Below, piece after piece: positions 1 through 8,389 of a stretch of DNA of 36,061 bases. Positions within the stretch are counted from its first letter, which is position 1, and the number at the start of each line of letters is the position of its first letter. The translations under genes were made by a program, and so were the position numbers. Source of the stretch: an uncultured Bacteroidota bacterium (GTDB lineage: Bacteria > Bacteroidota > Bacteroidia > Chitinophagales > Chitinophagaceae); the NCBI GenBank assembly GCA_903929425.1, contig CAIYUO010000021.1, positions 1 to 36,061 on the forward strand, given 5' to 3'. The notes beneath the pieces were generated by a model. It worked only from the letters and a program-made list of their open reading frames with translations, did no database searches and had not been told where the DNA came from.

Positions 1-985
1 GCTCAAAGGTAACCGACGGAGTCCATCCTAATTCCTTATTTAATTTAGTCGCATCAATAGCATAACGACGATCATGTCCTGGACGGTCCTTCACATAAGT
101 AATCAATGCTTCACTTTCTCCTTTTGCTTGTCCTAATTTTTCATCCATTTGGGTTATCAATAACTTCACCAAGTCAATATTGGTCCACTCATTAAATCCA
201 CCAATATTATAAGTATCACCTTTTTTACCTTCATGGAAGATCAAATCTATTGCACGTGCATGGTCTATAACGTATAACCAATCACGCGTGTATAAACCAT
301 CGCCATAAACAGGCAATGCTTTTTTATTGATGATATTGTGTATGAATAAAGGAATTAATTTTTCAGGAAAATGATTAGGTCCGTAATTATTAGAGCAGTT
401 AGAAACCACAATAGGTAAATGATAGGTTTCACCATAAGCCCTTACAAAATGATCACTTGCAGCTTTACTTGCAGAGTAAGGCGAGTTTGGGTCATAAGGC
501 GTAGTTTCTTTAAACAACCCTTCTTTACCTAAACTACCATAAACTTCGTCTGTAGAAATATGATAAAATAAATGATCTCTTTTTTTATCCCAGGTTCCGT
601 CATGTGCATTTTCATAACTTAAATCACCTTTCCAAAAATCCTTAGCGGTATTTAACAAGTTCACTGTACCAATTACATTTGTGTAAACAAAGTCCAAAGG
701 CGAAACAATGGAACGATCCACATGCGACTCAGCAGCCAAATGTATCACATCCGTAATTTGATGTTTTTGGAAAATTTCTTTCAAAGCGTCGGCCTCTAAA
801 ATATTCGCTTTTATGAAATGATAGTTAGGCGACTTTTCAATATCCTTTAAATTTTCTAAGTTGCCCGCATAAGTCAAGGCATCTAAATTAAAAATTTGAT
901 AATCAGGATACTTATTCACCATTAAACGCACTAAATGCGATCCAATAAATCCTGCTCCTCCTGTAATTAATATATTTTTTTGCAT
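1..985 (-). CDS. rfbB: dTDP-glucose 4,6-dehydratase, partial (C-terminus beyond window)
   Basis: Converts dTDP-glucose to dTDP-4-keto-6-deoxyglucose in the cytoplasm, the second step toward dTDP-rhamnose and related surface sugars. The reading frame begins with ATG at 985 on the minus strand and stays open to base 1, giving about 328 residues of a family usually near 350. Seen directly: an N-terminal Rossmann motif (GGAGFIGSH, residues 9-17), AAESHVDRS, the STDEVYG catalytic segment, and YSASK carrying the Tyr/Lys pair of the extended SDR family. A good Bacteroidota -7 box (TATCTTTG, 1002-1009) lies just upstream. The gene is divergent from the acyltransferase at 1068. Partners such as rfbA/C/D are not in view. 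The family assignment is firm; which sugar is finally made cannot be told here. Confidence 0.95.
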   Translation of the reverse strand, partial: MQKNILITGGAGFIGSHLVRLMVNKYPDYQIFNLDALTYAGNLENLKDIEKSPNYHFIKANILEADALKEIFQKHQITDVIHLAAESHVDRSIVSPLDFVYTNVIGTVNLLNTAKDFWKGDLSYENAHDGTWDKKRDHLFYHISTDEVYGSLGKEGLFKETTPYDPNSPYSASKAASDHFVRAYGETYHLPIVVSNCSNNYGPNHFPEKLIPLFIHNIINKKALPVYGDGLYTRDWLYVIDHARAIDLIFHEGKKGDTYNIGGFNEWTNIDLVKLLITQMDEKLGQAKGESEALITYVKDRPGHDRRYAIDATKLNKELGWTPSVTFE

Positions 986-1001
986 CTGAATTTGTATCTT
1001 A

Positions 1002-1009
1002 CAAAGATA
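1002..1009 (-). promoter_or_regulatory. Bacteroidota -7 box for rfbB
   Basis: TATCTTTG read on the minus strand matches the Bacteroidota consensus TAnnTTTG exactly. It sits 16 bases before the rfbB ATG, so the leader would be very short. I see no convincing TTG at the -33 position. Confidence 0.5.
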
Positions 1010-1067
1010 TTATTTTGACGATATATAAAAGCATGAAATTGTTAATATTTATACTCCAAATAACATT

Positions 1068-2222
1068 ATGAACCAACAAAGATACTATTCCTTAGACGTT
1101 TTCAGGGGTGCCACGGTCGCACTCATGATTTTAGTGAACAATCCAGGTTCTTGGGGCCATATTTTTAGTCCTTTAGAACATGCTAGTTGGCATGGATGTA
1201 CCCCAACTGATTTAGTATTCCCATTTTTTTTATTTGCAGTAGGGAATGCCATGAGTTTTGTAATGCCTAAGCTAAGAATGGGCACAAATAATGATTTTTG
1301 GAAAAAAGTAATTAAAAGAACGGTGCTCATTTATTTAATAGGTCTTTTTTTAAATTGGAGCCCATTTGTAAAATGGTCGGATCAGGTACTAATTTTTAAA
1401 GTATGGGAAAATGTGCGCTTAACAGGGGTTTTACAGCGAATTGCACTTTGTTATTTTTTCGCATCTGTCATTATATATTATGGCAAATCCAAAATATCAC
1501 TTTTTATAGGAATGATGATTTTGGTATTATATTGGATACTTAATATTTTATTTGGCGCACCCGGACATCCCTATAGTTTATCAGGCTATTTTGGCAATGC
1601 TATCGACCAAGCGATTTTAGGTGTTTCACATATTTATAAAGGGGAAGGCGTACCCTTTGATCCTGAAGGTTTGGTAAGTACATTTCCTGCCATTGTCCAA
1701 GTAATTTTAGGTTATTTAGTGGGCGAATACATTCAAATAAAAGGAAAGAGTTTTGAAATGCTGGCACAGATTTTATTAACCGGCGTAGTGCTAGTGTTAG
1801 CAGGATATATATGGGATTTTAGCTTTCCTATTAATAAAAAAATATGGACAAGCAGTTATGTATTATACACCACAGGCCTTGCTATGATTACACTTGGGAT
1901 GTTTATTTATTTATTGGAGTTCAAAGAAGCAAAAGGAAAATGGAGTCATTTTTTTGATGTATTTGGAAAGAATCCTTTATTCATTTTTGTATTGAGTGGA
2001 TTTTTACCAAGGGTATTAGCATTGTTAAGATGGACAGATCACACAAACAATAAAGGTGAACCCGTGTATACATCGGCGCTGCCATGGTTCTATGAAAATG
2101 TTTGCAAAAATATAAATAACGATTTAAGAGTTGGGTCATTTGTTTACGCCTTATGCTTTATCACATTTATGTTTTTACTTGCTTATCTTTTAGACAAGAA
2201 AAAGATTTACATCAAAGTATAG
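1068..2222 (+). CDS. NagX/HGSNAT-like membrane acyltransferase (DUF5009 family)
   Basis: Polytopic inner-membrane protein of 384 aa. The N-terminus (SLDVFRGATVALMILVNNPG, then EHASWHGCTPTDLVFPFFLF) is the signature shared by bacterial NagX proteins and the lysosomal heparan-alpha-glucosaminide N-acetyltransferase; the His of EHASWHG (H38) is where I would expect the acyl-accepting histidine of HGSNAT. I count roughly ten hydrophobic segments, ending in a short basic tail. NagX-type proteins are linked to GlcNAc or peptidoglycan-sugar use, which fits the neighbouring MurNAc-salvage pair on the opposite strand, but that link is inference. The gene is divergent from rfbB and convergent with the MurU-like gene. 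The exact substrate and direction of acyl transfer are unknown. Confidence 0.8.
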   Translation: MNQQRYYSLDVFRGATVALMILVNNPGSWGHIFSPLEHASWHGCTPTDLVFPFFLFAVGNAMSFVMPKLRMGTNNDFWKKVIKRTVLIYLIGLFLNWSPFVKWSDQVLIFKVWENVRLTGVLQRIALCYFFASVIIYYGKSKISLFIGMMILVLYWILNILFGAPGHPYSLSGYFGNAIDQAILGVSHIYKGEGVPFDPEGLVSTFPAIVQVILGYLVGEYIQIKGKSFEMLAQILLTGVVLVLAGYIWDFSFPINKKIWTSSYVLYTTGLAMITLGMFIYLLEFKEAKGKWSHFFDVFGKNPLFIFVLSGFLPRVLALLRWTDHTNNKGEPVYTSALPWFYENVCKNINNDLRVGSFVYALCFITFMFLLAYLLDKKKIYIKV

Positions 2223-2296
2223 ATGTAAAAGGTTTTGCGTATTTATAAAATACAACCAGGTGTAAATAAATGGTAGCCCTGTGCAAAATTCAAATA

Positions 2297-3040
2297 CTAT
2301 TTAAAAATCGTAGCAGCTTTTTCTAAGCTTTCCGGCTTACCTACATCTAATAAAATGCCGTCGCTATGGTCATAAAAATGAATGGCAAAATGTTGAGCCA
2401 ATTGCAAGTAGGCATCAATTAAAGAAAACTTTCCACTCAATTGCACTTCTTTTAAAAAAGAAGTATGAACAATTTGAATGCCACTAAAAGCCTTTGGAAC
2501 TGCCGAATTGGGGTCTCTTAAAGGATTGGCCCATTTTTCTTGACCTGTAATATTATTTTTCCAACCACATAAAGTACCGGAAGTATTGAAAATTAAATTC
2601 CTACTAGACATTCTATCTGTTACTGCTAATGTGGCTACTAAATCACCTTCCGCATTAATGGCATTTACTTCATCAGCAGCTATTAATTTATGTAAATCCA
2701 AATTGGTTAAAATGTCGGCGTTCATGACTAACCAACGTTCCTCATATTCAAAGTAGTTGGCAGCACGTAATAAGCCTCCACCTGTTTCCAGCACCTCATC
2801 GGTTTCATCTGAAATACTAATATTGGCACCCCATCCATTATTATTATTAATAGCAGTTATAATTTGATCCGCAAAATGATGGACATTCACAATGATATCA
2901 GAAATGCCATAAGACAATAAATATTCAACATTTCTTTGCAATAAAGATTTGCCATTCACCATGGCCAACGCCTTAGGATGAGCATCCGTAAAAGGTTTCA
3001 ACCTAGTACCCAATCCAGCAGCCAATATCATTGCACGCAT
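2297..3040 (-). CDS. murU: MurU-like sugar-1-phosphate nucleotidyltransferase
   Basis: Probably transfers UMP to N-acetylmuramate-1-phosphate, giving UDP-MurNAc and bypassing de novo synthesis in cell-wall recycling. The protein (247 aa) starts with the nucleotidyltransferase signature LAAGLGTRLKPFTDAHPKAL (residues 6-25), has the metal-binding region VMNADI near residue 105, and a C-terminal LLDVGKPESL; this short form matches MurU rather than longer GlmU or RmlA. It starts 6 bases after the stop of the kinase-RapZ gene, so the two are almost surely co-transcribed, and the AmgK-MurU pairing is the main reason for the call. A different NDP-sugar synthase (mannose- or glucose-1-phosphate) remains possible on sequence alone. 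Confidence 0.8.
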   Translation of the reverse strand: MRAMILAAGLGTRLKPFTDAHPKALAMVNGKSLLQRNVEYLLSYGISDIIVNVHHFADQIITAINNNNGWGANISISDETDEVLETGGGLLRAANYFEYEERWLVMNADILTNLDLHKLIAADEVNAINAEGDLVATLAVTDRMSSRNLIFNTSGTLCGWKNNITGQEKWANPLRDPNSAVPKAFSGIQIVHTSFLKEVQLSGKFSLIDAYLQLAQHFAIHFYDHSDGILLDVGKPESLEKAATIFK

Positions 3041-3046
3041 CTAAAA

Positions 3047-4486
3047 TTATTTTACCCAATTGCTTTTATTGGTATGTTCTAAAATTACTTTGACTTTAAA
3101 CTTATTTCTTAAATGTCTCGCCGTTTGCTCGGCAGCATAAACGCTTCGGTGTTGACCTCCTGTACAACCAAAATTAATTTGCAGGGATGCAAAATCTCTT
3201 GATAAATAATTTTCTACAGTAATGTCAATTAAATCCCAAACACTATTTAAATAAGTATTCATTTTTGTTCTTTGCTCTAAAAAATCTTGAACTGGTTTAT
3301 CTTGTCCAGACAATTTTTTATAATCATCAAACCTTCCTGGATTTAAAATGCCACGCATATCAAAAATAAAACCACCCCCATTTTCAGTTTCATCCATTGG
3401 CAATCCTTTTTTATAACTAAAGCTATTAATGGTTATTACTAAAGGTGTTTTTTCATTAGCTAGGGTTGGTGTAAATCTTTCAATTACTTCATCTGTCACC
3501 ATCCAATTTAAAATACTTGCAAAAACAGGTGTTTCTTTACTCAATGGAGAAATGGATAAAAAGTTTTTCAAGTTTCTTAACCCCAATGGAATACTACTTA
3601 AAAAGTGTGCTTTTCGCTCAAACAATCCTCTAAAGCCATAAGCCCCTAATACTTGTAACAAACGTAGTAAAACAAAGCCTTCATATTGTTGTTTAAATTT
3701 AGTTTCGTCCAAAGCAGTTGGCAATAATTTTTGCACTTCGCTTATATAGTAGTCTACTAATTTTTGTTTCCATTCATTCGAAAGTTCCGCTTTAGCTTGC
3801 CATAACAAGGAAGCAACATCATAGGATAAGCCGCCTTGCATGCCCCCTTGAAAATCTATAAAATATACTTCGTCATTATTAACAATAATATTTCGGCTTT
3901 GAAAATCCCTAAATAAAAAATGATTCAAGTCCTTACTTGCTAAACGATCACTCAACATTTCAAATTCATCAATTAAAGTTTGCTTATCATAAGGATATTG
4001 CAAAGTGTCTAAAAAATAATATTTATAATATAGCAAATCCGTTAAAATGGAATGCTTGCCAAATTCTTTAGAAGTCAAACAATAGGAATAATCTAAATCT
4101 TTACCCCCGTTAACTTGCAACTGCGCTAAGGCTTTTAAGCTTTTTTGAAACAATGAAAATACACGTTCCGTTTTACCTTCTTTTTCCAACACTTCAAGCA
4201 ACGAAACGTTCCCTAAATCAGATTGGATATAAATTGATTTGTCCTCACTTACTGCTAATATTTTGGGAACGGGTAATCCTTTTGAAAAAAAATGATTTGA
4301 AAAATACAAGAAAGTCTCATTTTCTTTAATATTCAAATTATAAGTTGCAATCCAAGAATTTGACCCTTGCTCAATTCTATAATAAATTCGATCACCTCCA
4401 CTTTGCGGTATTTTACTGATTTGATCCCAATCAATTATATTAATAGTTTTATATAAATTATTTATATGTGTTAGAACATCTTCCAT
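3047..4486 (-). CDS. AmgK-like anomeric sugar kinase fused to a RapZ C-terminal domain
   Basis: 479 aa in two parts. Residues 1 to about 330 form an aminoglycoside-phosphotransferase-type kinase resembling AmgK (MurNAc/GlcNAc anomeric kinase): catalytic segment FRDFQSRN with D194 and N199, metal-binding DFQGG with D211. The usual His of HRD is Phe here. Residues about 348-479 match the C-terminal domain of RapZ, with GCTGGQHRSVY around C441-H446; in E. coli this domain binds glucosamine-6-phosphate. The RapZ N-terminal P-loop domain is absent. The gene is followed after 6 bases by the MurU-like gene. Expected role: phosphorylate MurNAc at C1, perhaps with activity tuned by an amino sugar phosphate through the RapZ part; the tuning is inference. 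Start chosen at ATG 4486. Confidence 0.85.
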   Translation of the reverse strand: MEDVLTHINNLYKTINIIDWDQISKIPQSGGDRIYYRIEQGSNSWIATYNLNIKENETFLYFSNHFFSKGLPVPKILAVSEDKSIYIQSDLGNVSLLEVLEKEGKTERVFSLFQKSLKALAQLQVNGGKDLDYSYCLTSKEFGKHSILTDLLYYKYYFLDTLQYPYDKQTLIDEFEMLSDRLASKDLNHFLFRDFQSRNIIVNNDEVYFIDFQGGMQGGLSYDVASLLWQAKAELSNEWKQKLVDYYISEVQKLLPTALDETKFKQQYEGFVLLRLLQVLGAYGFRGLFERKAHFLSSIPLGLRNLKNFLSISPLSKETPVFASILNWMVTDEVIERFTPTLANEKTPLVITINSFSYKKGLPMDETENGGGFIFDMRGILNPGRFDDYKKLSGQDKPVQDFLEQRTKMNTYLNSVWDLIDITVENYLSRDFASLQINFGCTGGQHRSVYAAEQTARHLRNKFKVKVILEHTNKSNWVK

Positions 4487-4580
4487 ATTGATAGAAATCA
4501 GTTTAAAATATGCCTAAAAGTAACCAATATCATATAAAAAATATTAAAAAGTCTTAAGTTTACAAATATAACCTACACAT

Positions 4581-7376
4581 ATGCATAAAAATTTTAAACA
4601 CTCTGTATCATTATTCTTATTTATGTTGTTATCCACTTATTCATTTGCACAAACGCAAAAAATAACTGGAACAGTTACCGACAGCAAAGGTGTTCCTTTG
4701 GTTGGAGTGACCATCAAGGCGCCATCAAGTAAAGCTATTGTATCAACCAATATTAGTGGTGTATTCAATGTAAGTGCAAAAGTTGGAGAAACTCTGGAAT
4801 TTACTTCCGTTGGATTTGAATCAAAAAAGGTTAGTGCAAGTAGTGGTAACATGATGATTAAATTAAATACTGCTGTAAATGAATTACAAGATGTTATATT
4901 AGTTGGTAGCAGAGGTGGTGGTCGTGTAAAAACAGAATCACCTGTTCCAGTAGATGTTATTAAACTATCTGAGGTTGGTGTGAACACAGCAAGAATGGAT
5001 TTAACATCCACATTAAATTTTGTAGCTCCTTCTTTTAATTATAATAAACAATCAGGTGCCGACGGTGCTGACCATATTGATATTGGCACTTTAAGAGGTT
5101 TAGGTCCTGACCAAACCTTGGTATTGGTTAATGGAAAAAGACGTCATAGCACAGCATTTGTTGGTTTATTTGGAACAAGAGGAAGAGGAAATTCGGGTGT
5201 TGATTTAAATGGTTTCCCGCAATCATCTGTTGACCGTATTGAAATTTTACGCGATGGTGCTTCAGCACAATATGGTTCGGATGCCATTGCAGGTGTAATG
5301 AATGTGGTCTTAAAAAAGAATACCAAAGAGTGGAATGTGATAACGGGTGTTGCTGGTTATTTTGATAATAAATACAATACCTATTCGGTAAAAAACGATC
5401 GTAACTATTTATACAATTCTTCACTAGCTGCTTTAGATGGTATAACTCAAAATTTGTCAATCAACAGAGGATTTGATATTGGCAAACAAGGTGGTTTTAT
5501 CAATTTATCTTTAGAATTTACAGATCAAGGGAAAACATTTAGACAAGCTCCTGCTGAAGACGGTTTACCAATTAACACATGGAGACAAGGTTTTGGTGAT
5601 GGGTCGATGAAATCATATGGCGCTATGATGAATATGGAAGTTCCTATGGGCGATGGTATTAAATTTTATGCTTTTGGTGGTATCAATAGTAAAAAATCAG
5701 ACGCTTTTGCTTACACCAGAAATTGGTCAGCAAAACCAAATCGTTTCCCAGTAAATTCCAAAGGTGGTTTACTATTTGTACCTGATATCATGTTTGTTAC
5801 TGGCCAAGGCGATACAAGTTATAACCCACACATTCAAGGAAATATTCAAGATATGTCTATGGTAGCGGGTTTTTCAAAATCAACTGCGACAGGTTGGGAT
5901 TGGGACTTTAGCTCAACAGTAGGCAATAACAATTTTCATTATTTTGGGGACGGCACATTTAATGCTTCAAATATTGGCAGTGTATCGCAAACACATTTTG
6001 ATGATGGCGGTTTTAATTTCTTACAAAGCACTACCAATTTAGATTTAAGTAAATTATATGGTAAAGTAAATAATGGTGGTGTGAAGGTTTCATTTGGTTC
6101 TGAATTCAGAGTTGAAAATTACTCAATCTTCAGAGGCGAGCCTGCATCCTATAAAGTTTTCACTAATAGTTTTGGGTTACAACAAGCACCTGGTGCGCAA
6201 GGATTTCCTGGATTTAGCCCTGCAGATAAAGTTAATGCAAGCAGAATCGTAACAGGATTATATGGTGATTTAGAGTATACGCCTACTTCAAGTTTACTAT
6301 TAACAGGTGCAGTACGTTTAGAAAACTATTCTGACTTTGGTGGAGTCGCAACTTATAAATCATCCTTCAGATATAAAGTTACTGACAACTTTAATGTAAG
6401 AGGTTCCTTTAGTACTGGCTATCGTGCACCTTCATTACAACAAAAAAACTTTAGTAATACGCTTACTTCATTTTCACAAGGTCAATTGGTTCAATCAAGG
6501 GTTTCTAGAAATGATGACCCGCTTACTAAATTGGCTGGTATTCCTGAGTTAAAACAAGAAACATCTAACAATATGAGTTTAGGATTTTCTTGGAAACCAG
6601 TTAAGGGCTTAACCTTCACGGTTGACGGATATAGCATTAAAATGAAAGATCGTGTAGTATTGTCAGGTTTATTTAGTGCAAGTGATGCAACCTTACCAAC
6701 AGCATTTACAGCCAAATTAAATGATCTAGGTGTTGCTACAGCTCAATTTTTTGCAAATGCCGTTAATACAACTAATACAGGTATTGATGTAGTGGTAGAT
6801 TATCAAAAGAAAATATCTGAAAAAGAAAAATTCAAATTTTTATTGGTAGCTAATTTTCAAGGAATTACCATTGACGAAATTCATGTTCCAACCTCTTTAA
6901 ATACAAATGAATACAATGCAAATACATTCTTTAGTGATAGAGAAAAATATTTCTTAAAAGCATCAGCACCAAAATCTAAGTTCTCAACTAGCTTTGACTA
7001 CACGAAAAATAAAGTAAGTATAGGCGCTAGAATTACCTACTTTGGTGATGTTGCATTAACTGGATTTGGCGTAAATGGTGATGGCATTAACCCTGAGGTT
7101 CCCGCCGATGCGGATGCAACAGGGAATACATTGGTTCCTGAAATATTTAACTATAAAGGTAAATTCACAACCGATTTATATATGAATTACCAATTCACAA
7201 AGAAAACATCCATCGTTGCTGGTGTTGATAATATTTTTAACGTACACCCTGATTATGCTATTAATCCTTTGGCAAAGGGTTGGGCTGGTGACAATGAAAC
7301 AGGTGGTCCATGGGACGGTGTTCAAATGGGTTATAATGGTTTAAGAATGTTTACCAAATTGATATTCAAATTTTAA
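4581..7376 (+). CDS. TonB-dependent outer-membrane receptor with N-terminal carboxypeptidase-like domain
   Basis: 931 aa. A Sec signal peptide (residues 1-23, ending SFA before QTQK) leads into a carboxypeptidase-regulatory-like domain (about 25-105, ITGTVTDSKGVPLVGVTI), then a plug (about 110-250, with LRGLGPDQTLVLVNGKRRH and VDRIEILRDGASAQYGSDAIAGVMNVVLK), and a 22-strand-type barrel ending in the aromatic terminus IFKF. It imports some ligand across the outer membrane using TonB energy. No SusD-like lipoprotein is nearby, so this is not a classical polysaccharide-utilisation pair; it looks more like the iron-complex/general class. The substrate cannot be read from the sequence. It is followed by a clear terminator at 7401-7428, so the SAM hydrolase downstream is probably a separate unit. 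Confidence 0.92.
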   Translation: MHKNFKHSVSLFLFMLLSTYSFAQTQKITGTVTDSKGVPLVGVTIKAPSSKAIVSTNISGVFNVSAKVGETLEFTSVGFESKKVSASSGNMMIKLNTAVNELQDVILVGSRGGGRVKTESPVPVDVIKLSEVGVNTARMDLTSTLNFVAPSFNYNKQSGADGADHIDIGTLRGLGPDQTLVLVNGKRRHSTAFVGLFGTRGRGNSGVDLNGFPQSSVDRIEILRDGASAQYGSDAIAGVMNVVLKKNTKEWNVITGVAGYFDNKYNTYSVKNDRNYLYNSSLAALDGITQNLSINRGFDIGKQGGFINLSLEFTDQGKTFRQAPAEDGLPINTWRQGFGDGSMKSYGAMMNMEVPMGDGIKFYAFGGINSKKSDAFAYTRNWSAKPNRFPVNSKGGLLFVPDIMFVTGQGDTSYNPHIQGNIQDMSMVAGFSKSTATGWDWDFSSTVGNNNFHYFGDGTFNASNIGSVSQTHFDDGGFNFLQSTTNLDLSKLYGKVNNGGVKVSFGSEFRVENYSIFRGEPASYKVFTNSFGLQQAPGAQGFPGFSPADKVNASRIVTGLYGDLEYTPTSSLLLTGAVRLENYSDFGGVATYKSSFRYKVTDNFNVRGSFSTGYRAPSLQQKNFSNTLTSFSQGQLVQSRVSRNDDPLTKLAGIPELKQETSNNMSLGFSWKPVKGLTFTVDGYSIKMKDRVVLSGLFSASDATLPTAFTAKLNDLGVATAQFFANAVNTTNTGIDVVVDYQKKISEKEKFKFLLVANFQGITIDEIHVPTSLNTNEYNANTFFSDREKYFLKASAPKSKFSTSFDYTKNKVSIGARITYFGDVALTGFGVNGDGINPEVPADADATGNTLVPEIFNYKGKFTTDLYMNYQFTKKTSIVAGVDNIFNVHPDYAINPLAKGWAGDNETGGPWDGVQMGYNGLRMFTKLIFKF

Positions 7377-7400
7377 TTAAATTAATTTTAAATAACTTTA

Positions 7401-7428
7401 AAGTCCAGATTCCTCTGGACTTTTTTTT
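7401..7428 (+). terminator. Rho-independent terminator after the TonB receptor
   Basis: Perfect 8-bp stem AAGTCCAG/CTGGACTT around the loop ATTCCT, running into an unbroken T tract. It lies 24 bases after the receptor stop codon. Confidence 0.85.
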
Positions 7429-7474
7429 ATTTTAAAGAGACATTATTTTCTAAATTTTTCAGCTTCTATTCAAA

Positions 7475-8389
7475 TTGCATTTTATGAAAAAAATATTTTC
7501 TTTGTTCATATCCTTTTTTGCTTTGATTACTGTTATTAAAGCTCAAAATGGTATTGTTGTTTTTCAAACAGACTTTGGCACTAAAGATGGTGCAGTGTCA
7601 GCTATGAAAGGTGTTGCAAGTAGTGTTGACCCTAGTTTAAAAATTTATGATTTAACACACGACATCCCAGCTTATAATATTTGGGAAGCAGCTTATCGAT
7701 TGGACCAAACAGTTCCCTATTGGCCAATCGGAACTGTATTTGTATCGGTGGTAGATCCTGGCGTTGGCACGAATCGAAAATCAGTTGTTGTAAAAACAAA
7801 ATCAGGACACTATATAGTTACACCCGATAATGGAACCCTTACGCTAATCGCACAATCATTAGGGATTGATTCTGTAAGAGAAATTGATGAAGTCACTAAT
7901 CGAAGAAAAAATTCTGGCGCTTCCTATACTTTTCATGGTCGTGATGTTTACGCCTATACAGCTGCTAAACTTGCTTCTCATACTATTAGCTATGAACAAG
8001 TTGGAAAAATAAGCAATGACCCGATTACTTCATTAACCTATCAAAAAGCTGTTTTACAAAATGGAAAACTAAAAGGTAATATTTCTATTTTAGATATTCA
8101 GTATGGTAATGTGTGGACCAATATTGATCAAAACAATTGGAAAAAATTTATTGATCTTACACATGCTAAAAATGAAATCTTGGTGCAAATATTTAATAGA
8201 CAAAAAGTAGTGTATATTGGCACAATGCCTTTTGAAAATACTTTTGGTGGCGTAGCAGTTGGAAAACCATTAGCCTACTTAAATAGTTTAATGGATTTAT
8301 CATTTGCGATTAACCAAGGAAGCTTCGCTGATAAATACCATATACAAACTGGCAACGACTGGAATGTAGTCGTGAGTTGGGTTAAATAA
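7475..8389 (+). CDS. Exported SAM hydrolase (DUF62, SAM hydroxide adenosyltransferase family)
   Basis: 304 aa. Members of this family cleave S-adenosylmethionine with water to adenosine and methionine; related enzymes use fluoride or chloride. Seen directly: QTDFGTKDG (D33), DLTHDIP, VVDPGVGTNR and FHGRDVY. The Asp-Arg-His triad of the hydrolase type is present with the family spacing (D94, R101, H154), arguing against a halogenase. Unusually for an enzyme of a cytoplasmic substrate, the N-terminus is a convincing Sec signal peptide (basic KK, hydrophobic run to about residue 21, then KAQNG), placing it in the periplasm or outside. A second ATG at 7484 (MKK) gives the more typical signal peptide and may be the true start. 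Its stop is adjacent to the stop of the convergent Rieske gene. Confidence 0.88.
   Translation: MHFMKKIFSLFISFFALITVIKAQNGIVVFQTDFGTKDGAVSAMKGVASSVDPSLKIYDLTHDIPAYNIWEAAYRLDQTVPYWPIGTVFVSVVDPGVGTNRKSVVVKTKSGHYIVTPDNGTLTLIAQSLGIDSVREIDEVTNRRKNSGASYTFHGRDVYAYTAAKLASHTISYEQVGKISNDPITSLTYQKAVLQNGKLKGNISILDIQYGNVWTNIDQNNWKKFIDLTHAKNEILVQIFNRQKVVYIGTMPFENTFGGVAVGKPLAYLNSLMDLSFAINQGSFADKYHIQTGNDWNVVVSWVK

Noticed and set aside
2239..2253. Small hairpin GTATTT-ATA-AAATAC between the convergent NagX-like and MurU-like genes
   Set aside because: Only 6 AT-rich pairs, 3-base loop and no T tract; too weak to call a terminator.
5128..5460. A 110-codon minus-strand frame inside the TonB receptor gene
   Set aside because: It lies opposite the strongly conserved plug-domain coding sequence; its His/Gln-rich composition is a shadow of the receptor codons.
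7475..8389. A fluorinase/chlorinase identity for the DUF62 protein
   Set aside because: The Asp-Arg-His triad with family spacing is that of the SAM hydrolase type, and no halometabolite genes are nearby.
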